Notes: generated by a model from the letters alone, not told the origin. Shown: positions 26,595-36,328, numbered from the stretch's first letter. The stretch: 64,000 bases of DNA from Lepagella sp045637445 (GCA_045637445.1 JAZTZN010000013.1:1-64000), one strand, 5' to 3'. Numbers and translations: made by a program.

Positions 26595-27767
26595 TTAATC
26601 GGTCAGAATCATTCGCTTTGAGTCAACTTCCACACCATCGGCTATCAATGAGTAGATATACATTCCCGGTTGAAGTGATGATGCTTCAACGTTTACTGCT
26701 GTTTTGCCTCTTTCACTGATGGTAATCTTTTGTATCTGCTTACCTTGCATATCAAAGATATAAATATCTGCCTGACTGATATTGCCGGGTAATTCTACAT
26801 TTATCTGAGTTCTTTCAGAAAACGGATTAGGGCTGTTTTGATATAATTTCAATACAGTTGAAATTCCAATATTATCTATTGATGACTGTTTACGCGATGG
26901 TGCTTGATTTGGTGTTGCATTAAGTTCTGTTGTAAGTTGTTCGATAATTGCTTCTTGTTCATCTACTTTTGCTTGTAAGCCATTTACTGCATCAACCAAC
27001 AAAGGAATAAATCCGATATAATCAACACTCATATATCCGTCAGAATCCGTCTTGACAAGTTCTGGATAAATTTCTTTTACCTCTTGAGCAATAAAGCCAA
27101 AGCGCAAAGAAGAATTCTTTTCTGTATTAAATTTACTTTTAATTGTCTGATTCTCTAATTGTTTTTCATCTGATTCTGAAGTTTGCTCTGAGGCAGAAGC
27201 AACTCTTTGCATTGTAGGAGCCGTTGTTAAATAGTAACTTACTGGTGATATTTGGCTTAATCCATAAGAAGCATCTCCTAACGGAGTAATATTACTTTTC
27301 CCTCTGCTATCAGAAGAAACAAACACGCCTGTAGTTTTTACATCACAATTGAATTGGAAATAGTTGCCCTTGTCTGCATCATAATAACACACGGTATCAT
27401 TATCTAAAGTTGTAAAATATAGCCCCTTCCGTCCATGAAGCCACACCTTGTCTGTGTCGATAACTCCGAGTTCACCAATACTTACATATCCATGATTAGC
27501 GGTTGAATTGCCAAAATTCATATATGCTCCGGCATCATATTCTCTTGTCCCGTAGATGTTGAGCATAGCAATAGTATCTGAACCAACGTAGAAATTATTG
27601 CCGCCGGGAAGAGAATATGGGAAAATAGGGTCAAATGGATTATCAGGAACTGTTAATGGAGATTCCCATTCACCGATTTTGATACGTCCTGACTCATTTA
27701 CAAGTAATTGTGCATTTGCAAAAAGTGTTGTTAAGCATGCTAAAATTGTTAAAATATATTTTTTCAT
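26595..27767 (-). CDS. exported protein with S74-type intramolecular chaperone-like domain and T9SS type A sorting domain
   Basis: The 390-residue protein has a signal peptide (1-19), a beta-rich N-terminal half, then a segment (about 151-275; SDSRGKSNI, FGFIAQEVKEIYPELV, DYIGFIPLLVDAVNGLQ) like the self-cleaving chaperone domain of phage tail fibres, with a trailing coiled coil. The classical SDxRLKxNI start reads SDSRGKSNI, so cleavage is uncertain. Residues 310-390 (SPNPFSERTQI, IYIFDMQGKQI, GMYIYSLIADG) are a canonical T9SS type A sorting domain. Such combinations occur in Bacteroidota surface proteins. It is 56 bp upstream of the C25 peptidase. Confidence 0.83.
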   Translation of the reverse strand: MKKYILTILACLTTLFANAQLLVNESGRIKIGEWESPLTVPDNPFDPIFPYSLPGGNNFYVGSDTIAMLNIYGTREYDAGAYMNFGNSTANHGYVSIGELGVIDTDKVWLHGRKGLYFTTLDNDTVCYYDADKGNYFQFNCDVKTTGVFVSSDSRGKSNITPLGDASYGLSQISPVSYYLTTAPTMQRVASASEQTSESDEKQLENQTIKSKFNTEKNSSLRFGFIAQEVKEIYPELVKTDSDGYMSVDYIGFIPLLVDAVNGLQAKVDEQEAIIEQLTTELNATPNQAPSRKQSSIDNIGISTVLKLYQNSPNPFSERTQINVELPGNISQADIYIFDMQGKQIQKITISERGKTAVNVEASSLQPGMYIYSLIADGVEVDSKRMILTD

Positions 27768-27931
27768 CGTTTTTTATATTTAAAGTTATTATTTCTAAAT
27801 TAATTTGGTTTGTAGCCGGTGTGCTGTACTGCGACACTATGCCATATCCTCAAAACCGATAAAAAATAGAATATGGCTTGTCAGGCTGATTTTGAGTTGG
27901 GTTGTTATCATAACATTAGATGTTTGATGGG

Positions 27932-28306
27932 TTAATTACTTGGTGCTCGCTCGTTGTCGGGGACGTAGTTGAACACGCCTTGATAGGATGCCGACGCAGA
28001 CTGCACTTGGATATAATATGTACCACGAGCCCAGTCGGAAGTGTCAATATCGACTTGACCAAAGGCACTGACCGAAGTTAAGTCAATCAATATACCTTGC
28101 TCGGTATAGACTCTGACTGTCGCCTGCTCCGGATTGGCATAGACGAGGTTGATTGTCTGATTGAAATACATCGCCTGTGGTTCGACCATATAAGCAGATG
28201 TATCTACACGTCTAAAAATTATTTCCTCTGCTTCGGGAAATTCATACATAGGAGAAACTACCCCTGTTAATACAAACCAAAAAATTAGAAGTTTTGATAG
28301 AATCAT
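27932..28306 (-). CDS. small secreted protein, DUF3244-like
   Basis: The 124-residue protein has an N-terminal hydrophobic signal (about 1-18) and a single beta-sandwich-like domain (ATVRVYTEQGILIDLT, then ARGTYYIQVQSASASYQG) that fits the small DUF3244-type exported proteins of Bacteroidales or a reduced T9SS tail. Function is unknown. It lies 177 bp downstream of the TPR regulator at 28484-30289, with TAATTTTG at 28336-28343 as a possible -7 box. A degenerate relative lies in the same relative position at the window start. Confidence 0.6.
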   Translation of the reverse strand: MILSKLLIFWFVLTGVVSPMYEFPEAEEIIFRRVDTSAYMVEPQAMYFNQTINLVYANPEQATVRVYTEQGILIDLTSVSAFGQVDIDTSDWARGTYYIQVQSASASYQGVFNYVPDNERAPSN

Positions 28307-28390
28307 AATATTTAAATTTTTGTGTTATCGCATGTCGCAAAATTACAAATAATAATTTAAATAATCACAATTTCAAAACTACTTACACGA

Positions 28391-28428
28391 TTTATAACTC
28401 TCTGATTATCAATGGGTATAAAAATAAA
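28391..28428. repeat. shared intergenic element, copy 2
   Basis: Counterpart of 161-198, about 85 bp upstream of the small secreted gene and 56 bp after the regulator stop. The near-palindromic core is TGATTATCA. Confidence 0.45.
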
Positions 28429-28483
28429 AAACTACTCACGTGTTTTTTGTCAGTTTTTTAATCCTATTTTTGTCAGTTATTAC

Positions 28484-30289
28484 CTACAAATTGGTGCTAT
28501 GTTGCACTATTAAGTCAGCAAGGTATTTTCTTAATGATATAGCAATTCCAAGTTTATTTTTAAGTTTATTTTGCTTATTGTATAATGAATTCTCCCCGGT
28601 CAATCCAAAGCTATATGAAATCATGGTATTTGAATATCCTACGATAATCATTGCTATTAATTGCAAATCTTCTTCTGTCAAATCCGAATATTGAGACTTT
28701 AATAAATCAATTATTTTGCCATACCGTTGATTTGCTACATACAAAAGAATTGACCAAAAAGAGTCATCAATATTTCTTTTTTGCAATTCTTTGTTAAGTT
28801 TGTTTACAACCTTTTCATTCTTCGAAGAATGCAATACGACATACTTATAAATTTCACTATTCGTATGTATTAATCCAAAATATTGCTTTAACAACATTTC
28901 CATTTTCGACAATTTCTCATCGTCATAAGCATTTTCATTCTCTTTTTCGATTGTTTTCTCGTAGTTTCGCAATTTATCTTTTAATTCCGACAACTCGATT
29001 TTATTTAGATCTTGCTCGGCATTCATCGCCAAAATATCATGATTCAATCTTTCAATATACCCAAATAATGCAATTGCTTCTTCTTGTTTTTTCTTATATT
29101 GGGCATACCAAAGATAAATACCTATAATAACTAATAATACACCACCTATAATATATATAGTAAGAAGATTGTTTTCTGACTCCAGTTTGGTACTACGATA
29201 TTTTTCTTCCATCAACTGCAAACTGCTTGCTCCGGTGGTTTCAACTAATGAAATTGCAGTACGCGCTGATTTTCCGGAATAATAATATGCGGATTTATAG
29301 TCACCTTCACTTCTCGAAATGTAACGTAATATTTCATAATACATTAATTGCTGCTTGGGTTGCAAAGTGTCGAAGTTTGCCTTTTGCAGATAATTACGTG
29401 CAGAATCAATGTTAGCTGTTTTTATATACGAATTGCATATCACATAATAGAGTTCTTTTATGTCGCTATCATCATGTTTGCTTGTAGCAAGCATCTTTTT
29501 TCCCTCAGTTATAGATTGCTCATACTGATGATTCAAATAATACAAGCCGACTATATTTGTCTGTATCTTAACCAACATACGTTCATCATGCAACTCCTCA
29601 GAGAGAGCTTTTGATTTATTGAGATAGATTAACGCACTATCATTGTTTACTGTGCGATATGCCGCTCCTAATGTATTAAGTGCTTCAGCTTGCTTATACT
29701 TCAAACCGGCGAGACGAAAATTTTCTACCGCACTTTTAAGCAATATTATGAACTGAGCATGGTCTTCATTTTCCAATGATGAAATTCTTGCCAACAACAA
29801 ATCACTTGTGGCTATCAAGTCATAATAATGCTTACCCTTAATCTCATTTTGTACATCTGAAATTATTTCTATTGCTTTTTTATAATCTTTGTTATCAACC
29901 GACACATCAGCTTTTTGTATCATGGCGCGGGCGTAGAGATAGCGATTACGCTCTGAGAACCATCGTCGCAAACAATAGTAATCGACGGCGATGTCTGCCA
30001 AAGAGTCTGCCACTGCCACTTGGTCGCCATAGAGATTGACTTCGTTGGCAAGCACCGAGTAGAGAGCCGCATTGGCGCGACTGCCGAGCGAGTCGGCATC
30101 GAGGCTGCGAATGATGCTGTCGGTAGCCGACGGGGCATCGTAGCGCAACGAGTCAGCCACAGCCAACGCCGAGCCGACAGCCGCCTCATCGCCTGCATAA
30201 CGACGACACGACGATAGCGCACCGACCATGGTCAGCACCACCACGCAAAGGCTTGCGAGTCGGAAAATATGTCGCGCGAAGCATTTCAT
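28484..30289 (-). CDS. TPR-repeat membrane-anchored regulator with C-terminal helix-turn-helix-like domain (copy 2)
   Basis: The 601-residue protein has a lipoprotein-type signal ending at Cys28 (GALSSC), TPR-like helices (about 100-350), one membrane segment (about 375-396), a coiled coil and a C-terminal domain (LTEEDLQLIAMIIVGYSNTM, then LKNKLGIAISLRKYL) matching that of the regulator at 248-2008. Residues 28-122 are almost identical to the other copy, while the TPR, coiled-coil and C-terminal regions have diverged strongly. Its promoter has the same 4-nt spacing between -7 box and ATG. Likely role: sensing an internal or envelope signal and controlling neighbouring exported proteins; this is inference from context. 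Confidence 0.75.
   Translation of the reverse strand: MKCFARHIFRLASLCVVVLTMVGALSSCRRYAGDEAAVGSALAVADSLRYDAPSATDSIIRSLDADSLGSRANAALYSVLANEVNLYGDQVAVADSLADIAVDYYCLRRWFSERNRYLYARAMIQKADVSVDNKDYKKAIEIISDVQNEIKGKHYYDLIATSDLLLARISSLENEDHAQFIILLKSAVENFRLAGLKYKQAEALNTLGAAYRTVNNDSALIYLNKSKALSEELHDERMLVKIQTNIVGLYYLNHQYEQSITEGKKMLATSKHDDSDIKELYYVICNSYIKTANIDSARNYLQKANFDTLQPKQQLMYYEILRYISRSEGDYKSAYYYSGKSARTAISLVETTGASSLQLMEEKYRSTKLESENNLLTIYIIGGVLLVIIGIYLWYAQYKKKQEEAIALFGYIERLNHDILAMNAEQDLNKIELSELKDKLRNYEKTIEKENENAYDDEKLSKMEMLLKQYFGLIHTNSEIYKYVVLHSSKNEKVVNKLNKELQKRNIDDSFWSILLYVANQRYGKIIDLLKSQYSDLTEEDLQLIAMIIVGYSNTMISYSFGLTGENSLYNKQNKLKNKLGIAISLRKYLADLIVQHSTNL
29924..30208 (-). repeat. near-identical N-terminal module shared with 1644-1930
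   Basis: Second copy of the shared ~285-bp module. The two copies differ at only about 20 positions here, against no visible nucleotide similarity outside. After the module a short ACCGACCAT match resumes following an 11-bp length difference. Confidence 0.85.
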
Positions 30290-30293
30290 AACA

Positions 30294-30325
30294 CAAAAGT
30301 AGAGAAAAAATTACAAATCGTCAAA
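30294..30325 (-). promoter_or_regulatory. Bacteroides-type promoter for the second TPR regulator
   Basis: On the minus strand TTTG (30322-30325) and TACTTTTG (30294-30301) are 20 bp apart. The box ends 4 nt before the ATG at 30287-30289, the same layout as at 2013-2043. Confidence 0.7.
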
Positions 30326-30361
30326 AAAATTAATATTCAGATTCTTCACTTTCTCCTTTCG

Positions 30362-31780
30362 CTACATATCCTCTCTCCGGAGTCCATATTCGTGAGCAAT
30401 ACTCATCATGAAATCGAATGCCGCATCATGCTCATTAGGTATTACACCGTCTAATATAGCGTCCTTAATCCTATCTTTTAGTTGACCGATCGTATTGCAT
30501 GGCTCAATGCCAAAGACACGCATAATTTCAAGACCATCAATTGGAGGCTGAAAGTTGCGTATTCTGTCTTTCTCCTCTAATTCGACCATTCGCTGACGCA
30601 CTAATTTGAAATTCTCCAACACACGTCTGACCTTATTCGGATTCTTTGATGTAACGTCAGCTTCAGCCAAGAGCATCAAGTCATCGACATCATCGCCGGC
30701 ATCAAACATCATTCTTCTCACAGCAGAATCGGTCACGCCTTCTTCTCCGATTGATTGTGGACGCATGTGCATTCCGACCAATTTTGCCACATATTTCATT
30801 TTCTCATTTGCCGGCAACTTCATTTTCCTAAATATACGAGGAATCATTTTCTCCCCTATATAATTATGATTGTGGAAAGTCCAGCCAAGCTTTGGGTCAA
30901 ATCGTTTTGTCGCAGGCTTCGCTACGTCATGCAACAATGCCGCCCAACGCAACCATTCATTGTCGGTCGTTTCGCTGATATTATCTAAAACTTGAAGCGT
31001 ATGATAAAAATTATCTTTATGACCGCGACCTTCCATTGTATCCACACCCTTGAGTTCATGCAGCTCCGGGAATATCAATTCCAACAACCCGCTTTTTTCC
31101 AAAAGGTCAAATCCGATTGAAGGTTTTCTGCTTCTAATGATTTTAGACAACTCATCGTTGATTCTTTCTTTTGTGATAATTTTGATGCGATCTCTGTTTC
31201 TGACTATTGCATTGAATGTCTCATCAAGGATTTCAAACTCCAATTGCGTCGCAAAACGTATTGCTCGCATCATCCTCAACGGATCGTCACTGAATGTGAC
31301 ATCCGGATCAAGCGGGGTTTGAATAATCTTTTTATGCAGATCGACAATACCATTGAAAGGATCGACCAATTCGCCAAATCGAGATGAGTTTACACAAATA
31401 GCCATGGCATTTATTGTGAAATCTCTTCTTTTTTGGTCGTCATCAAGTGTTCCATCTTCAACAATAGGATTTCTACTGTCGCGAGAATACGATTCTCTTC
31501 GTGCTCCGACAAACTCAAGCTCAAGATTCTTCCACTTCACCTGAGCTGTGCCGTAGGTAGCAAACACCGACAGATGTGATTTCTTTCCTAATCTTTCCGA
31601 CACTTTTTGCGCCAATTCGATGCCACTACCGATTGTGACAAAATCAATATCGGTAGAGCATCGTTTAAGAAAGATGTCTCTCACATATCCACCGACGACG
31701 TATGCTTCTCTACCAAGTTCGTCGGCAACATCTCCTATTAAATGAAATATTTCGTTATCTATGTCTTGTCTGAGATTCAT
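30362..31780 (-). CDS. cca: CCA tRNA nucleotidyltransferase with HD domain
   Basis: The 472-residue enzyme adds or repairs the CCA end of tRNAs. The head has GGYVRD (residues 30-35) and the metal-binding Asp44-x-Asp46; the neck has RRDFTINAMA and the RMMRAIRFATQL segment. A C-terminal HD phosphohydrolase domain (LLHDVAKPAT, about residue 287) is typical of bacterial class II members. The start is 1 nt after the M24 peptidase stop, indicating a shared transcript. A poly(A) polymerase role cannot be excluded from sequence. Confidence 0.93.
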   Translation of the reverse strand: MNLRQDIDNEIFHLIGDVADELGREAYVVGGYVRDIFLKRCSTDIDFVTIGSGIELAQKVSERLGKKSHLSVFATYGTAQVKWKNLELEFVGARRESYSRDSRNPIVEDGTLDDDQKRRDFTINAMAICVNSSRFGELVDPFNGIVDLHKKIIQTPLDPDVTFSDDPLRMMRAIRFATQLEFEILDETFNAIVRNRDRIKIITKERINDELSKIIRSRKPSIGFDLLEKSGLLELIFPELHELKGVDTMEGRGHKDNFYHTLQVLDNISETTDNEWLRWAALLHDVAKPATKRFDPKLGWTFHNHNYIGEKMIPRIFRKMKLPANEKMKYVAKLVGMHMRPQSIGEEGVTDSAVRRMMFDAGDDVDDLMLLAEADVTSKNPNKVRRVLENFKLVRQRMVELEEKDRIRNFQPPIDGLEIMRVFGIEPCNTIGQLKDRIKDAILDGVIPNEHDAAFDFMMSIAHEYGLRREDM

Positions 31781-31781
31781 A

Positions 31782-32954
31782 TTATAATTCCGCCATCTCC
31801 TCAGGGAATGGTGTAAGATTTTCTAATCCGTTGTTTGTGACCAAGTATGTATTTTCTACACCTACAGCGCCGACTCCGGGCACTACAAATTTAGGCTCGA
31901 TAGCTATTGTCATATTTTTCTCCAATACATCTTTGCTGCGTGGTGTCAACACCGGCATCTCATTCAATTCGATACCGACACCATGACCGATGAATGCGGC
32001 CTTTTGAGTGTGTCCCATAAAATAGTCTGTCAAACCATGTTGTTCAACTATTTCCATTGCTCGATTGTACATATCAGCGACTTTGCATCCCGGCACACCC
32101 ATCTTCTCCATTTCGCGCAAAATCTGACGAGAAACTTCGTGAGCTTTTTCAGTCATTTCATCAACCTTTCCGAAACGCCATACGCGAGTGATGTCTGTCT
32201 GATGCCCGTTGAAGTTACCATTCATATCGACCATCACTGTTGTTCCTTTACGCATCACTTCTCCATTAGCGCCGACAGGCAATGATTTATTCACACCTGT
32301 TCCGCCCACAGCAAAATCAAATGGAGTCGGACTGTCTGCATTTTCTCCATTTAGGACACTTCCCAAATTTATCTCCATCAAATGACCGGATACGCGTGCA
32401 AAACCAATGCTGCCTTCAAGTCGAAGGATTCTCTCCAATTCGATTTGAAATTCCAAATCAGTCATTCCTTCCTTATATATTTCTGGCACCTTTGAGTATG
32501 CTTTGGTTTGATGAACACCATCTTCTCTCATCTTAGCGACCTCAACATCAGTCTTTACCATTCTCGCACCTTTCAACACCATTGTCGAATTGACAACTTC
32601 AGAGTTTGGGAACACTGACGACAAACGTTTTGCATCGTTAAATGTCAACCAGTCTAATTCCAAACCTATTTTTTGAGGAGCTGCAATATTTCTATTTGCC
32701 AATTCTTCTGCGATTTGTTCCGGCTTTCTTATATATACAACATTAGTCCCTTTGAGACCTACCGGACGTATAACAAAATATATTGGCTCTCCTTGTTGCT
32801 CTATATAGACATAACCTCTGAATACTCGGTCAGAGATATAATACAAATTGGCATTTCCGGCTATCAGACAAGCATCAACACCATTTGCTTTCATCTTTTC
32901 TTGAATTTTGCTTGCTCTAAGCATTAATTCGGCTTTCAATTCACTGCTATACAT
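31782..32954 (-). CDS. M24 family metallopeptidase (Xaa-Pro aminopeptidase-like)
   Basis: The 390-residue protein has a creatinase-like N-terminal domain and a pita-bread C-terminal domain with all five metal ligands visible: Asp in MVDMNG, Asp in QTDITR, His in GHGVGIELNE, Glu in AIEPKF and Glu in GVENTYL. It probably removes N-terminal residues before proline in the cytoplasm; specificity is family-level inference. It is sandwiched between gldH (12 bp) and cca (1 bp). Confidence 0.88.
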   Translation of the reverse strand: MYSSELKAELMLRASKIQEKMKANGVDACLIAGNANLYYISDRVFRGYVYIEQQGEPIYFVIRPVGLKGTNVVYIRKPEQIAEELANRNIAAPQKIGLELDWLTFNDAKRLSSVFPNSEVVNSTMVLKGARMVKTDVEVAKMREDGVHQTKAYSKVPEIYKEGMTDLEFQIELERILRLEGSIGFARVSGHLMEINLGSVLNGENADSPTPFDFAVGGTGVNKSLPVGANGEVMRKGTTVMVDMNGNFNGHQTDITRVWRFGKVDEMTEKAHEVSRQILREMEKMGVPGCKVADMYNRAMEIVEQHGLTDYFMGHTQKAAFIGHGVGIELNEMPVLTPRSKDVLEKNMTIAIEPKFVVPGVGAVGVENTYLVTNNGLENLTPFPEEMAEL

Positions 32955-32966
32955 AGTAATCGAATC

Positions 32967-33464
32967 TTAATTATGTTTTTTTATTATTATTCCAATATCA
33001 TTAATTCCTTTTATCGACTTTTCTCTCATTCCATGAGCAAGGCTCAACGAATAGTAATCGTTTATTCTGAGATTGCGATGCAATGTATCGACGACCTCAT
33101 ACAGTCCGTTTTGCCCTCTGCCGATCAATCTGCCATCCGGATCGGCAAGTCTTATTTCTATCGTATCGGTCATAACATCGCAGGTTGAAACGATTTCCTC
33201 TTTGACCAGACACAACGACTCATAATCATAGTCTTCTGAATATCTGACAACAAGCAACACGTCAACGTCTGCTTGCTGATTTACCACTGAATCAAGTTGA
33301 AACTCTATATATTGATTATTCACCCAACCATCTTCATCGACTGATTGAAAGTCTGTATATAGAATATTATCCGAGTTTATACAACTTGATAATAATAGGC
33401 AAAAGGCGGCAATAATATTTATAGCCGCCATTCGTTGATATTTACTGATTCTTATCTGTCTCAC
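32967..33464 (-). CDS. gldH: gliding motility lipoprotein GldH-like
   Basis: The 165-residue protein has a lipoprotein signal ending at Cys28 (LLLSSC), a beta-rich domain with VRYSEDYDYESLCLV, TIEIRLADPDGRLIGRGQ and the C-terminal GMREKSIKGINDIGIIIKK, which matches GldH. GldH is required for gliding in Flavobacterium but is widely kept in non-gliding Bacteroidales, where its role is unclear. The start overlaps the end of ricT by 23 bp; Met12 would avoid the overlap but would lose the positively charged n-region of the signal. Confidence 0.82.
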   Translation of the reverse strand: MRQIRISKYQRMAAINIIAAFCLLLSSCINSDNILYTDFQSVDEDGWVNNQYIEFQLDSVVNQQADVDVLLVVRYSEDYDYESLCLVKEEIVSTCDVMTDTIEIRLADPDGRLIGRGQNGLYEVVDTLHRNLRINDYYSLSLAHGMREKSIKGINDIGIIIKKHN

Positions 33465-34773
33465 TATTTCGTTTACGATTATCTGAATTTTGAGATTGAT
33501 TTCGTTTCTGACGTCTTCTCAAACGAGATTGCTCTCCGTTTCCATTCTTCGGTTTTTCACTTCCGTTTTCCGACTCAGAAGCCATCGCCTGTCTGTTTTG
33601 CTCTACAAGCTTGGGACGATTTTCAGAACGATTCGTTTTGTTCTTTTTCTTTTTTCTCTTTGATTTATCGAAACGATTAATATTGTCTTGACCGACAAGT
33701 TCCACAAACTCCTTACGTTCTTCCTTAACGTAGCCGTCACTTTCAAGTTTTTCAACCTTCACGCCTTTCTTATTCAGCGCTATAATTTCAAAAGCACGAG
33801 AAACGTCAATAGTAACGCAATTGACAGGCATCTGTTTATCTGTCGAATAAACGATTTCTCTTTTTAGGATATCCGACTTAAATTGATAGTAAGATGCGTC
33901 TTGTGTTTCCAACACAACGTCCTTTGGCGGCATCTTTTTAGAAGCCTCCATATAGACATCGACTTCAAAATTCAGACAGCATTTCAGTTTAGCACATTGT
34001 CCTGCCAATTTTTGCGGATTCATCGACAAATCTTGAAATCTTGCGGCACTTGTTCCTACCGACACAAAATTTGTCATCCAACTTGAGCAACACAATGGTC
34101 TGCCACAAGGTCCGATTCCACCAATACGTCCCGCTTCTTGTCTTGCGCCGATTTGCTTCATTTCGATTCTGACCTTAAAGACATCAGCCAATACTCTGAT
34201 CAGCTTACGAAAATCGACTCTTTCGTCAGCGATATAATAGAATATCGCCTTACCGCAGTCACCTTGATACTCAACATCACCAATTTTCATATTGAGTTCC
34301 AATTCTTCGGCGATCTTACGCGAACGTATCATTGTGTCATGCTCTCGAGACTTCGCCTCTTCGTATTTTTCCAAATCGCTTTGACGAGCCTTTCTGAACA
34401 CTCTTCTTATCTCATAATCCGGATGAAGATTGGCTTTGCGCATTTGTAATGCCACCAATTTTCCGACCATTGTGACTTGCCCTATATCATGACCGGGGTT
34501 CGCCTCTACCGCCACCATGTCGCCTATATTCAAGTCGATATGCTGACTGTTTTTGTAAAACCCTTTTCTGGTGTTTTTGAATTGGACCTCTACTATATCA
34601 TAGTTGCTACTGTCGGAGATTCCGGACAACCAATTATAACAATACAATTTGCCACGAGGCTCTTTCCTGTTGCTAAAATCAGGCGCACTAACCTCAGCAG
34701 AAGATTGTTGGTTATCCAATTCCTCTGAAGCATCACTATTCATAGAGTTATTTCTTACTGTTTCATCTATCAT
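33442..34773 (-). CDS. ricT: PSP1-domain regulatory iron-sulfur protein, RicT-like
   Basis: The 443-residue protein has a PSP1 domain (about 30-320) with the RicT cysteine set: GIGPCGRPLCCSSW and LAGQCAKLKCCLNFE. In Bacillus RicT acts with RicA and RicF and RNase Y in mRNA processing. Here it starts 13 bp after the RNase Y gene, which supports the same partnership. The C-terminal 90 residues are a low-complexity Lys/Asn/Glu-rich tail absent from Bacillus RicT and probably disordered. Confidence 0.9.
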   Translation of the reverse strand: MIDETVRNNSMNSDASEELDNQQSSAEVSAPDFSNRKEPRGKLYCYNWLSGISDSSNYDIVEVQFKNTRKGFYKNSQHIDLNIGDMVAVEANPGHDIGQVTMVGKLVALQMRKANLHPDYEIRRVFRKARQSDLEKYEEAKSREHDTMIRSRKIAEELELNMKIGDVEYQGDCGKAIFYYIADERVDFRKLIRVLADVFKVRIEMKQIGARQEAGRIGGIGPCGRPLCCSSWMTNFVSVGTSAARFQDLSMNPQKLAGQCAKLKCCLNFEVDVYMEASKKMPPKDVVLETQDASYYQFKSDILKREIVYSTDKQMPVNCVTIDVSRAFEIIALNKKGVKVEKLESDGYVKEERKEFVELVGQDNINRFDKSKRKKKKNKTNRSENRPKLVEQNRQAMASESENGSEKPKNGNGEQSRLRRRQKRNQSQNSDNRKRNSETDKNQ

Positions 34774-34786
34774 TTTTCAAACAGTA

Positions 34787-36328
34787 TTACTTTGCAAAAC
34801 TTACGGCACGAGTCTCTCTGATTACAGTAATTTTCACTTGTCCCGGATATGTCATCTCGTCTTGAATCTTCTTAGCGATTTCAGCCGACAATTGTTCTGT
34901 CTCGACATCAGAAATCTTTTCAGCACCGACGATGACACGAAGTTCGCGACCTGCCTGGATAGCGTATGTCTTGATTACGCCCGGATATGAAAGAGCAAGT
35001 TGTTCGAGATCATTAAGACGCTTAATATATGCCTCTACGATTTCACGACGAGCGCCCGGACGAGCACCGGAGATGGCATCACAGACTTGCACGATTGGTG
35101 CAAGCAACGATGTCTGTTCCACCTCATCATGGTGAGCTCCGATAGCATTGCAAATTTCCGGTTTCTCTTTAAATTTCTCAGCCAATTTCATACCTAAAAT
35201 TGCGTGTGGCAATTCCGGTTCATCATCAGGCACTTTACCTATGTCATGCAACAATCCGGCTCTGCGCGCCTTCTTAGGATTAAGGCCAAGCTCTGACGCC
35301 ATCACTGCACAAAGATTTGCTGTCTCGCGAGAGTGTTGGAGCAAGTTTTGACCATAGCTTGATCTGTACTTCATCTTACCGACCATTCTGATCAGTTCAG
35401 GGTGCAATCCATGAATACCCAAGTCGATAGCTGTGCGCTTACCAGTCTCAATGATTTCTTCTTCAACTTGACGACGCACTTTTGCCACCACTTCTTCGAT
35501 ACGTGCCGGGTGAATACGTCCGTCTGCCACCAATTGGTGCAATGCCAAACGAGCAATCTCACGACGCACCGGATCAAAGCCTGACAATACGATAGCTTCA
35601 GGAGTGTCATCTACAATGATTTCAATACCTGTAGCCGCTTCAAGAGCACGTATGTTGCGACCTTCACGACCGATGATACGACCTTTTATCTCATCATTTT
35701 CTATATGAAACACTGTCACTGAATTTTCGACCGCAGTCTCTGTAGCTACTCTTTGGATGGATTGGATAACAATACGTTTTGCTTCTTTATTGGCTGTCAT
35801 CTTCGCATCGTCCATAATATCATTGATATAACCTGCAGCGGCACTCTTTGCTTCGTCTTTCAACGACTCAATAAGTTTTTCTTTTGCTTCCTCAGCAGAA
35901 AGACCGGATATGCGTTCAAGTGTTTCTTGTGCATCTTTCTGCAACTTTTCGACTTCCGCACTTTTCAAATCCAATTCTTGTTGCTGGTTATCGACATTCA
36001 CTTTTAACGCATCAAGTTCATTTTTACGTTTTGCCAAATCACTTTGTTGTTGATTTAACTGCAACTCTCTTTGTTTCAATCTGGCTTCAGTCGTTTGAAT
36101 CTTTTGCATTTTTTGATTAGCTACTTTTTCAGCATCATTCAAAAGCTGCATTTCTTGTTCTTTCGCTTCAAGAAGCTTTTTTTCTTTCAACATTTCAGCT
36201 TCTCTACGAGCACCATCTACTATCGTATTTGCTCGTGATTTTGCCATATTTTTACTTACAGCCATCGCAATTGCATATCCTGCCACCAATGTAACAAGAG
36301 CAATTATAATCCATATTATTTCACTCAT
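34787..36328 (-). CDS. rny: ribonuclease Y
   Basis: The 513-residue endoribonuclease initiates mRNA decay at the membrane. It has an N-terminal membrane segment (about 4-25), a long charged coiled coil (about 30-190), a KH domain (GRIIGREGRNIRALEAATG) and an HD domain (AGLLHDIGK). Length fits the family. It is followed directly by the ricT gene and preceded by a structured 150-bp intergenic region. Confidence 0.96.
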   Translation of the reverse strand: MSEIIWIIIALVTLVAGYAIAMAVSKNMAKSRANTIVDGARREAEMLKEKKLLEAKEQEMQLLNDAEKVANQKMQKIQTTEARLKQRELQLNQQQSDLAKRKNELDALKVNVDNQQQELDLKSAEVEKLQKDAQETLERISGLSAEEAKEKLIESLKDEAKSAAAGYINDIMDDAKMTANKEAKRIVIQSIQRVATETAVENSVTVFHIENDEIKGRIIGREGRNIRALEAATGIEIIVDDTPEAIVLSGFDPVRREIARLALHQLVADGRIHPARIEEVVAKVRRQVEEEIIETGKRTAIDLGIHGLHPELIRMVGKMKYRSSYGQNLLQHSRETANLCAVMASELGLNPKKARRAGLLHDIGKVPDDEPELPHAILGMKLAEKFKEKPEICNAIGAHHDEVEQTSLLAPIVQVCDAISGARPGARREIVEAYIKRLNDLEQLALSYPGVIKTYAIQAGRELRVIVGAEKISDVETEQLSAEIAKKIQDEMTYPGQVKITVIRETRAVSFAK

